In this document: in pieces, positions 57,070 through 64,000 of the stretch
Numbering within the stretch: the first letter of the stretch is position 1
How the letters are laid out: each line of letters opens with the position of its first letter
Assembly: GCF_025685685.1 (NCBI RefSeq)
Contig: NZ_JAGSYH010000002.1
Location: 296,768 to 360,767 of the forward strand
From: Acidicapsa dinghuensis
GTDB taxonomy: Bacteria; Acidobacteriota; Terriglobia; Terriglobales; Acidobacteriaceae
DNA: 64,000 nt
Direction: 5' to 3'
Notes under the pieces: model-generated
What the model was told of the DNA's origin: nothing
What the model saw: the letters and a program-made list of their open reading frames with translations, nothing else
Database searches by the model: none
Position numbers and translations under genes: made by a program

Positions 57070-58575
57070 CTAGAGAATATAGCGGCTCAGATCCTGATCC
57101 TTCACGATGCCCGAGACCATGTGACGCACATACTCCGGATTGATAAGAAATACCTTCTCCGGTCCCGATTGCGTTTCCCGTTCAAGAAACGGCAGCGGAG
57201 CAGTCGATTCCTCTCGAACTGCCTTCGCAATTAACTCCGCCTCATCTGTATCTTTGGCGACTCTCGCCAGATCCGGCGCGAGGAAGCTGATCTCTTCGAG
57301 TACCCGCTCCATTATGGTGTGCAGACGCCGCGCGCCAATGTTTTCCGTAGTCTCATTCACGCGAAACGCAAACTCCGCCATCTCGCGTAGTGACTCCTGT
57401 GTAAACTCAAGCCTCACACCTTCCGTCTCAAGCAGCGCAGTGCATTGCTTGGTCAGCGAAGCCTTCGGTTCCGTAAGAATGCGAAGGAAATCCTCAACCG
57501 TAAGCGATTGCAACTCCACGCGAATCGGGAACCGGCCCTGCAGCTCCGGAATTAGATCGCTCGGCTTCGACACATGAAACGCGCCCGCAGCGATAAAGAG
57601 GATATAGTCAGTGCGGACCATCCCATAACGCGTGTTAACCGTGGTGCCTTCGACGATCGGCAGAATATCCCGTTGCACTCCTTCGCGTGAAACATCCGGC
57701 CCATGCCCGCCTTCGCGCCCTGCAATCTTGTCAATCTCATCCAGGAATACAATGCCGCTCGTCTCAACACGTTCTACTGCCGCGCGCGTCACCTGATCCA
57801 TATCGATCAGCCGGCTCTCTTCTTCCTGCACCAGGTACTCGAACGCCTCATTGACCTTCATCTTCCGCTTCTTTGCGGCGCCGCCAAAAATATTCGGCAG
57901 CAGATCCTTGAGGCTCATATCCATGTCTTCGATATTCTGGCTTGATATGATGCCCAACTGCGGCATGTTGCGCTCACGTACATCCAGTTCCACCGTGCGG
58001 TCATCCAGCTTGCCCTCGCGGAACTGCGTGCGCAGCTTCTCGCGCGTACGCTGGTAGCTGTCTGTGCCCGGCAACGTCAGTTGCCCTTCCTGCGCGGGCT
58101 GATGGGCTTCCGGCGGAGGCGGCAGAAGCAGATCCAGCAGCCGCTCCTCGGCATTCATCTCAGCCTTGTCTTCCACCTCTTCCAGGCGCTCCTCGCGCAC
58201 CATGTCGATGGCGATCTCAACCAGATCGCGGATCATCGATTCCACGTCGCGGCCGACATAACCAACCTCGGTAAACTTCGACGCCTCGACTTTGAGAAAC
58301 GGCGAATCCGTCAGCTTCGCAAGCCGCCGCGCAATCTCAGTCTTGCCCACACCCGTGGGGCCAATCATGATGATGTTCTTGGGCATGATGTCGTCGGCCA
58401 GCTCTGGCGGCAGCTTCTGCCGGCGCATGCGATTACGCAGTGCAACCGCTACAGCGCGCTTTGCGGCCTTCTGGCCTACGACGTGTTTATCGAGCTCAGC
58501 AACGATCTCGCGCGGAGTCAATTCCTCCAGCGCGATATCTCGATCTTCGGCAGTTGCGGGCAGGTAAATAGCCAT
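57070..58575 (-). CDS. hslU: HslU (ClpY) protease ATPase
   Basis: A 501-residue AAA+ unfoldase of the HslUV protease. Walker A is GPTGVGKTE, Walker B is IVFLDEIDK, and the closing [20 protein letters not shown] is the tail that inserts into HslV. The N-terminus [25 protein letters not shown] is the family's. It is longer than E. coli HslU owing to a larger I-domain (about 135-260). Third gene of the cluster hslV, DUF3052, hslU. ATG 58575 has no strong ribosome site. Confidence 0.95.
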   Translation of the reverse strand: MAIYLPATAEDRDIALEELTPREIVAELDKHVVGQKAAKRAVAVALRNRMRRQKLPPELADDIMPKNIIMIGPTGVGKTEIARRLAKLTDSPFLKVEASKFTEVGYVGRDVESMIRDLVEIAIDMVREERLEEVEDKAEMNAEERLLDLLLPPPPEAHQPAQEGQLTLPGTDSYQRTREKLRTQFREGKLDDRTVELDVRERNMPQLGIISSQNIEDMDMSLKDLLPNIFGGAAKKRKMKVNEAFEYLVQEEESRLIDMDQVTRAAVERVETSGIVFLDEIDKIAGREGGHGPDVSREGVQRDILPIVEGTTVNTRYGMVRTDYILFIAAGAFHVSKPSDLIPELQGRFPIRVELQSLTVEDFLRILTEPKASLTKQCTALLETEGVRLEFTQESLREMAEFAFRVNETTENIGARRLHTIMERVLEEISFLAPDLARVAKDTDEAELIAKAVREESTAPLPFLERETQSGPEKVFLINPEYVRHMVSGIVKDQDLSRYIL

Positions 58576-58598
58576 GTTGGTTCCGGTAAAAAGCCTTC

Positions 58599-59012
58599 CT
58601 ATCGTGTTGCCTGGCTCCAACCCTTGCGGTGTTCTTTCCTAACTACCAGCTTCAGGCCAGACCACGTATCGTCAATCGCGCAAACTTTCACATCGACCAG
58701 CGGTGTTTTCAGCGCGTGATCGCGAATCACGTTCTCCGATAAATCCGTCTTGCGGCCCGAAGCTTTCTTGGGCCATGCGACCCAGATCATCCCGTCCGCT
58801 TTCATCCTCCGCATCCATGTGGCAAATGCAGATTCAAATTCCGTGCGCGACTCCGCAAACAGCAAAACCACATCGAGCGCTTCGGCTTGCTCTGCCACGG
58901 CCACATCTCTCAGCTCCACCGGCAATGGCGCGGGACGTCTCACCAGACCCACCCGATGCTCCGGCCGGATGCCCAGCTTTTCTAGCAGTGGTTTGCCAGA
59001 GTAACCTGCCAT
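58599..59012 (-). CDS. DUF3052-like protein
   Basis: A 137-residue protein of the DUF3052 type, with start [15 protein letters not shown] and later [20 protein letters not shown] and [13 protein letters not shown]. Function is unknown. It lies between hslV (24 bases after its stop) and hslU (23 bases before its start), so all three are probably co-transcribed. Whether it works with the protease is not known. Confidence 0.82.
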   Translation of the reverse strand: MAGYSGKPLLEKLGIRPEHRVGLVRRPAPLPVELRDVAVAEQAEALDVVLLFAESRTEFESAFATWMRRMKADGMIWVAWPKKASGRKTDLSENVIRDHALKTPLVDVKVCAIDDTWSGLKLVVRKEHRKGWSQATR

Positions 59013-59036
59013 CGTTTCCCCGTCCACCCCGCGCGA

Positions 59037-59696
59037 TCAGCTCTTCAGCTCCTCAATCGTAATCCGGTCATTCGTATAGATACAGATATCACCGGCTATC
59101 TTCATAGCCTTCTCTGCAATATCGCGCGCTCCAAGCTCCGTATTCTCGATCAACGCCCGTGCAGCGGCCGTGGCATAGCTGCCGCCCGAGCCGATCGCCG
59201 CAATCGCTTCATCAGGATCGATTACATCACCGGAACCGGAAATCAGAAACGTCTGAGATGTGTCGGCAACAATCAGCAGCGCTTCTAGATTACGCAGCAT
59301 CTTGTCGGTGCGCCAATCGCGGGCAAGCTCCACGGCAGCACGATTCAGATTGCCTGCGTACTGCTCCAGTTTGGTTTCAAAGCGCGTGAAGAGCGTGAAT
59401 GCGTCGGCAGTGGAACCGGCAAAGCCTGCAAGAATCTTGTCCTGATATAGCCTGCGGATCTTTCGTGCCGAGTGCTTCAGCACATGATCGCCTAGTGTGA
59501 CCTGGCCGTCGGCTGCCATCACGACGTTACCGTTGCGGCGAACGCAGATAACAGTCGTAGACCTTATTCGCCCGCGGCGCTCGTTCTGCGCTACGGAATC
59601 ACTTTGCTCCGCCAGCATAGCGGATTTATCCCTGTTCTCTGAGTTTGTCACGGAATCAATAGAGGGTGCGCTTTCGCGCTCAATGAATGAAGCCAA
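59037..59696 (-). CDS. hslV: HslV (ClpQ) protease subunit
   Basis: A 219-residue N-terminal threonine protease subunit. The catalytic Thr lies in the stretch [20 protein letters not shown], after which [19 protein letters not shown] and [14 protein letters not shown] are standard for HslV. With TTG 59696 (AAGGA upstream) the Thr is at about residue 47, so a propeptide of some 46 residues would be cut off; an inner ATG at 59618 would shorten it to about 20. Usual HslV precursors have only one to a few residues before Thr. Confidence 0.92.
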   Translation of the reverse strand: MASFIERESAPSIDSVTNSENRDKSAMLAEQSDSVAQNERRGRIRSTTVICVRRNGNVVMAADGQVTLGDHVLKHSARKIRRLYQDKILAGFAGSTADAFTLFTRFETKLEQYAGNLNRAAVELARDWRTDKMLRNLEALLIVADTSQTFLISGSGDVIDPDEAIAAIGSGGSYATAAARALIENTELGARDIAEKAMKIAGDICIYTNDRITIEELKS

Positions 59697-59957
59697 GAAC
59701 TTTCCTTCTACTGTCGCACCCGCAGCATCTAACCTTCAAGGACGACAAGCACGTAACTCTCAGTATAGCGTACTCAGATTTGTCCCAAAGCCGCCACCGA
59801 CGGCGGCAAACGAGCGTCCGGTAATGTAAAAATCACAACTTCTCTCTCTAGGCATCTTTTTATGAACTGCCTTTTCATTCCAAGCTGCGATATGCTCGGG
59901 TTGGGTGATCTCCCGGGGGAGGATCGCTTTTCGTCCGCCGGCTGCGCCAGCCATCTT

Positions 59958-60428
59958 ATGTTGCACGTTTCTATCCGCGAATGGCAGATTGCCGGAACCG
60001 TGACCGGATCGCTCCTGGTCGCCGGAGCAGCCTTCTGGTGGTTTCACCGCAAACGCCCAACTGCCGATGAGCTGGAGATGGAACGCCGTCAGAAGTTGGT
60101 CAGCTTTGGCCGCATCGTCGATGGCATGTTGCTCGACGATTTTCAGATCTCCGCCGAAGACGGCGCCACTCGAGAGATGCTGCTCTTCCAGTACGAGATT
60201 TCCGGCGTCACCTACGAGTGCTCGCAAGACATTACAACTCTCATCGCGCCGCTCAATCTGCATGGGATCAAGATCGGCATGCCTTGCTCCGTGCGCTACC
60301 AACCGGGCAGCCCGGAAAACAGCATGGTAATCGCCGAGCGATGGAGTGGCCTGCGCGAAGACGCATACGTACCCTGGCCGACTCCGGTGATCCCCATTCA
60401 GAAAGCACGTCACCGCATCGCCGGTTGA
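59958..60428 (+). CDS. Single-pass membrane protein, unknown
   Basis: A 156-residue protein with one N-terminal TM helix (about 12-30, IAGTVTGSLLVAGAAFWWF) followed by a basic patch HRKRP and a soluble domain with RIVDGMLLDDFQISAEDG and YECSQDITTLI. No family recognised. A frame begins at 59862, but the first 32 residues look untranslated; neither start has a clear ribosome site. It stands alone between hslV and the CDF gene. Confidence 0.62.
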   Translation: MLHVSIREWQIAGTVTGSLLVAGAAFWWFHRKRPTADELEMERRQKLVSFGRIVDGMLLDDFQISAEDGATREMLLFQYEISGVTYECSQDITTLIAPLNLHGIKIGMPCSVRYQPGSPENSMVIAERWSGLREDAYVPWPTPVIPIQKARHRIAG

Positions 60429-60642
60429 AAGTCACCTCACACAAACGCTTTCCGCTATCGAATGCACTTCACATCGTACTCTTCAAAGAGCCGGAGAGTT
60501 GGGCGTCGCGCAAGCCGCGCCAATCATCCGCAACCACGCCCAAGCACTTTGGGCGCAGAATAGCGTCAGAAAGACTCGGCTACAACGTCTATTCCCGCTA
60601 GGGACTTTTGCTCCACATGGCAGCCCGAAATACACTATCTAT

Positions 60643-61629
60643 ATGCACATGCATGCTGCGCCGGCGGCCAACGGACCGAGCGCGCGAAATACAAGCCGGG
60701 TACTCTGGTTCTCCATGCTGGCGACACTAGCCTATGTGGCCGTGACGCTAATCGCTGGCCTGCGTGCGCATTCGTTAGCTCTCATCTCAGAAGCCGGACA
60801 CAACATGTCTGACTTTCTGGCGCTGGCACTGTCTTTTGTCGCCGTCTATTTCCAGTCCCGACCGCCGACAGAGCGAAAGACCTTTGGCTATCAACGCGCC
60901 GGAGTCCTGGCCGCATTTCTCAACGCCGCGACCCTCATCGTTATTTCACTATGGATCGGTGTAGAGGCCATTCACCGGCTCAACACACCCGTTCCAGTGC
61001 AGCCTCAGCTCATGATGTGGGTAGCAGCCGCGGGTGTTGTGATGAACGGGGTAGTCGCTGGACTACTCTGGGGCGTAGCGCGGGACGTCAATCTGCGTAG
61101 CGCCTTTCTGCACATGGCGGGCGATACTCTCTCAACCGCAGCGGTCATCGCAGGTGGCGCAGGCATTCTTTGGACGCACCAGTACTGGATCGATCCGGTT
61201 CTTTCGCTCGTCATTGCTGCGCTCATTCTTTGGAGCTCGTTCGATATTGTCCGCGAGACACTGAATATTCTGCTGGAGGGGCTACCTCGCGGCATGGAAC
61301 TGGACAGCATCCGTACCGGCCTCGAAGGTGTCGACGGCGTGATCAATGTTCACGACCTGCATGTATGGAGCCTGGGATCGCAGTCGCATGCACTGGCCTG
61401 TCATGTGACCATCAATGACATTCCCCCGTCTGAATCGAACTGCATTCTGCTGAAGCTCAACTCCATCGCGCGGGACGAGTTCCACATTCACCACACAACC
61501 ATCCAGTTTGAGCATGCAAACTGCGCCGAGACGCACGGGTGTGTTGTTCCTATCGATGAAATGGCCGCCGAACCGATGCATGCGCATCATCACGGACACG
61601 ACCACAACCACGCCGACCACTCGCATTAG
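60643..61629 (+). CDS. Cation diffusion facilitator (CDF) metal exporter
   Basis: A 328-residue CDF protein with six TM helices. The two metal motifs are EAGHNMSDF in helix 2 and HMAGDTLS in helix 5 (HxxxD in each). The cytoplasmic domain (about 215-300) has the ferredoxin-like fold, and the end is a His-rich tail HAHHHGHDHNHADHSH that can bind zinc. It exports Zn2+ or Co2+ in exchange for protons. Start ATG 60643 is chosen since upstream residues show no helix pattern; no strong ribosome site. Confidence 0.9.
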   Translation: MHMHAAPAANGPSARNTSRVLWFSMLATLAYVAVTLIAGLRAHSLALISEAGHNMSDFLALALSFVAVYFQSRPPTERKTFGYQRAGVLAAFLNAATLIVISLWIGVEAIHRLNTPVPVQPQLMMWVAAAGVVMNGVVAGLLWGVARDVNLRSAFLHMAGDTLSTAAVIAGGAGILWTHQYWIDPVLSLVIAALILWSSFDIVRETLNILLEGLPRGMELDSIRTGLEGVDGVINVHDLHVWSLGSQSHALACHVTINDIPPSESNCILLKLNSIARDEFHIHHTTIQFEHANCAETHGCVVPIDEMAAEPMHAHHHGHDHNHADHSH

Positions 61630-62053
61630 GGTCGATTCGCAGCAGTTGCCCCTATTCAGCGCGGAGCGTCATGCGCTTGCAAATTGCTCCACGTGGAATG
61701 CTTTGCCGCGGACAGGGCACCGATCGTACGATTGCTCTTCGCGGAACATTTTGCGAAGCAGTTCATGGCAAAGCCATTTGTCGGCATTTGCTGTAAGTTC
61801 TTGCTTATGTGAGGCTTCCATTTGCGTGGAATTATGGGTATTGTGCATGCGCACGAAGGCGTTATCTACTCCGGTAAATAACAGACTCTCCAAGCGCTGC
61901 TCGATGGAAAGTGCCAACAACTTTAGTGTGTGACAGGTGCCTTCTGACGCGTCGAGCCGTGGATTTGCCGGCCTTGAGGGAACGCATATTCGCATACCGA
62001 TGCGACACCAGGGCATGCTACTCTGACCACCAGTTCCAGGAGGATCGATTCTC
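61630..62053. other. Intergenic region before the CocE-like gene
   Basis: About 420 bases. A minus-strand frame of 108-115 codons (61669 to about 62016) is open and could encode a small protein, but it has no convincing ribosome site and no known family. No terminator with a T-run was found. Confidence 0.35.
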
Positions 62054-64000
62054 TTGTCGCCAAACCTAAGCTTTATGCCAGCCTTGATGCTGACAGCATG
62101 TTCTGTGATCCCTGCCTCAATTCTGATTGCCGAGCCTTCTCCATCAGCCGCCATCATGGCTCAGGGCACTCCGGATGCGACGCTGGATCAGGTCTCCGGC
62201 GAATACACAAATACCAGCGAGCCCGACACACCGCTGAGCTTCTATGCGAAGAGCGGCAAATTGTATGTCGAAAGCGAACGCCACGTTCCAGGTCCGTTGG
62301 CAGAGGATTCGACGACCGAATTTCATCTGCCCGATACGAAGATTACCTATCGCTTCACATCCGATGCGGAGGGGAAAAAGCTCGTCGTTAGCTACGGAGA
62401 CGGTTCCAGCATCACCCTGCGCCGCACCGGTAATGCGGTTCGCCACGTCTTTCACCACTACGAGCGCAGAGAAGCCATGATCCCCATGCGGGACGGGATC
62501 AAGCTGCATGTCGTCATCCTCACCCCCATCGACATTCCCGGACCATTGCCCATTCTTATGCAGCGCACACCCTACGGTGTCGATGGCGCGTCGGAAGCCG
62601 GTTTTTTCGCGGGCCGCCCGGAACTGGCACGGGATGGCTACATCTATGTAGAAGCCGATATTCGCGGGCGCTATAAATCCGAAGGTCAGTTTGTGATGTG
62701 CCGTCCTCTCGCCGATCATCGAGATCCAAAAGCGATTGATGAAAGCACCGACACCTACGACACGATTGCATGGCTGCTCAAGAACATTCCCAATAACAAC
62801 GGACGCGTCGGTGTGCTCGGAACAAGCTACCCGGGTTTTCTCGCGATGATGGCAGGCATCGATCCTCACCCGGCGGTCAAAGCCATTTCGCCACAGGCGC
62901 CGATGATCGACACCTGGATGGGCGACGATTTCTTTCACAACGGAGCGTTTCGCCAGACATACGGCTACGACTATGCGATGGGGCTTGAGTCCAGCAAAGA
63001 AAACACAGACGTTAGCTATGGCAAAGATGCCGATGGCAAGCCGCGCGATGGCTTTGAATATTTTCTTGATCGTGGCTCTTTCGCAGAGGACGTAAAGCGT
63101 TCTGGAGTGAAGAAAGAGTTACCGACCTGGGAAGCTTTTTTACATCATCCAGCGTATGACAACTTCTGGTATTCACGCGGCGTGGAGCATCACCTGAATA
63201 CGGTCACCGTTCCAACGCTTAGTGTGGGCGGTTATTACGACCAGGAAGACATGTGGGGGCCACAGGAGGAATATGCGAGCCTTGAGCCACACGATACCAA
63301 GCACGAGAACTTTCTGGTTCTTGGACCATGGCGGCATGGTTCTTGGTCGTCATCATCACGCCATCTTGGCGCCTTGCAATATGGAGAGCCGATCGGCAAG
63401 GAATACCGCGCACAGATTGAAGCAAAGTTCTTCGGACACTATCTGAAGGACGAACCTGGATTCGATCTCGAAGATACGGCCAGCTTCCAGACCGGTTCCA
63501 ATACCTGGCATCGGTATGCACACTTTCCTCCATCTGAGTCGAAGCCGACAGCCTTCGATCTATGCGGTGATGGCTCCATCAGCGTGGGATCACCATGCGC
63601 TGCAACGGGCAAAATCAGCTATGTTTCCGACCCAGCGAATCCCGTTCCTTACCGGCACCGGCCCATCCAGCCAACATATAGCGAGGACTCACAGTGGTTT
63701 AACTGGATGCTGGAAGATCAGCGTTTTGTAACGGGGCGAAAGGACGTGGCGCTCTGGAAGATGCCGATTCCGGATCACGACGTTACGATTACCGGCGAGG
63801 TGATTGCCGATATCTATGCGGCGACTACGGGGAGCGATGGCGATTTCGTGGCCAAGTTGATCGATCAATATCCTGATGACGACCCTGACCCGACGATGCG
63901 CGGCTATCAACTGATGACGAACATGGAGATCTTCCGTGGCCGGTATCGAACCAGCTTTGAACACCCGGAGGCGTTGAAACCGGGCGCGATGAACGAGTTC
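62054..64000 (+). CDS. CocE/NonD-family hydrolase, 3' truncated
   Basis: The frame runs open to the window end, so at least 649 residues are seen and the C-terminus is missing. This is a peptidase S15/CocE-NonD alpha/beta hydrolase. The nucleophile is Ser258 in GTSYPG; Asp396 in GGYYDQED and His428 in GPWRHGS complete the triad. The start is TTG 62054 with AGGAGG ten bases upstream. A signal peptide with lipobox-like LTAC is possible (about residues 12-16). An extra domain of about 120 residues precedes the catalytic part (SFYAKSGKLYVESERH). Substrates in the family are esters or amides, including X-Pro peptides. Confidence 0.9.
   Translation, partial: MSPNLSFMPALMLTACSVIPASILIAEPSPSAAIMAQGTPDATLDQVSGEYTNTSEPDTPLSFYAKSGKLYVESERHVPGPLAEDSTTEFHLPDTKITYRFTSDAEGKKLVVSYGDGSSITLRRTGNAVRHVFHHYERREAMIPMRDGIKLHVVILTPIDIPGPLPILMQRTPYGVDGASEAGFFAGRPELARDGYIYVEADIRGRYKSEGQFVMCRPLADHRDPKAIDESTDTYDTIAWLLKNIPNNNGRVGVLGTSYPGFLAMMAGIDPHPAVKAISPQAPMIDTWMGDDFFHNGAFRQTYGYDYAMGLESSKENTDVSYGKDADGKPRDGFEYFLDRGSFAEDVKRSGVKKELPTWEAFLHHPAYDNFWYSRGVEHHLNTVTVPTLSVGGYYDQEDMWGPQEEYASLEPHDTKHENFLVLGPWRHGSWSSSSRHLGALQYGEPIGKEYRAQIEAKFFGHYLKDEPGFDLEDTASFQTGSNTWHRYAHFPPSESKPTAFDLCGDGSISVGSPCAATGKISYVSDPANPVPYRHRPIQPTYSEDSQWFNWMLEDQRFVTGRKDVALWKMPIPDHDVTITGEVIADIYAATTGSDGDFVAKLIDQYPDDDPDPTMRGYQLMTNMEIFRGRYRTSFEHPEALKPGAMNEF

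Noticed and set aside
58081..58719. Plus-strand frame of 212 codons over hslU
   Set aside because: It is the reverse-strand shadow of hslU and shows no ribosome site.
62144..62938. Minus-strand frame of 264 codons
   Set aside because: It lies antisense to the CocE-like hydrolase, whose triad and motifs are clear; the long frame follows from codon bias.
1..64000. CRISPR array or type III-E effector near the CHAT gene
   Set aside because: No series of spaced direct repeats and no Cas-like protein was found in the window; the CHAT link to Craspase is by domain makeup only.

Overview
The window looks like a chromosomal segment of an acidobacterium of the Acidobacteriaceae/Terriglobia type. The reasons are a 1206-residue Oar-like TonB receptor with an N-terminal carboxypeptidase-regulatory-like domain, a divergent pair of secreted VWFA-related proteins of the acidobacterial kind, many secreted peptidases and carbohydrate esterases, and lipoprotein and TPR genes usual in that group. 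The identification rests on gene content only. No rRNA, prophage, insertion sequence or CRISPR array was seen. One tRNA-Cys and one candidate small RNA are present.

Layout. 0-3.5 kb: end of a sugar porter, nicotinate phosphoribosyltransferase, secreted GH5 glycosidase. 3.6-10 kb: an ABC exporter pair, then a membrane Fe-S oxidoreductase with etfB and etfA, a probable route from flavoprotein dehydrogenases to the quinone pool. 10-13.7 kb: a degenerate CPBP-family membrane protein and ethanolamine ammonia-lyase (eutB, eutC) without microcompartment genes. 13.7-19.6 kb: secreted TPR protein and the large TonB receptor with a clear terminator. 19.6-20.1 kb: TrmO-like tRNA methyltransferase. 20.6-25.8 kb: the most unusual locus, an ECF-type sigma factor overlapping a membrane protein that joins a putative zinc-binding anti-sigma domain, a TM helix, TPR-like repeats and a CHAT caspase-like protease, followed by an overlapping gene of unknown family. 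25.9-31.4 kb: thioredoxin-like protein, TatA, two VWA proteins, a small basic protein behind a perfect inverted repeat, and an SDR oxidoreductase. 31.5-31.9 kb: tRNA-Cys and a 6S-like candidate RNA with terminator. 31.9-40 kb: PhzF-like protein, lone receiver domain, MarC, CE15-like esterase, SGNH hydrolase, DPP-IV-like peptidase. 40.4-45.2 kb: lycopene-cyclase-like membrane protein, an OpuC/YehXYZ-type osmoprotectant ABC transporter in three overlapping genes, a zinc-ribbon coiled-coil protein and a 5'-nucleotidase-like protein. 45.2-52.5 kb: XRE-cupin regulator, TIGR01777 epimerase, FnIII lipoprotein, fumarylacetoacetate-hydrolase-family enzyme, transaldolase, an alpha/beta hydrolase with an EF-hand, and small proteins. 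52.9-64 kb: ankyrin protein, BtuB-like receptor divergent from a MarR regulator with a palindrome between them, the hslV-DUF3052-hslU cluster, a CDF metal exporter, and the start of a CocE/NonD hydrolase cut by the window end.

How the parts fit. The lifestyle suggested is a heterotroph taking up plant or microbial polymer products (GH5, CE15-like esterase, SGNH hydrolase, sugar porter, peptidases, two TonB receptors). Ethanolamine lyase needs adenosylcobalamin, and the BtuB-like receptor might supply it, but they lie 42 kb apart and the link is inference. The sigma/CHAT locus resembles in parts the Craspase downstream pathway of type III-E CRISPR (TPR-CHAT protease, sigma inhibitor, ECF sigma factor), here with no CRISPR genes and with inhibitor and protease apparently fused.
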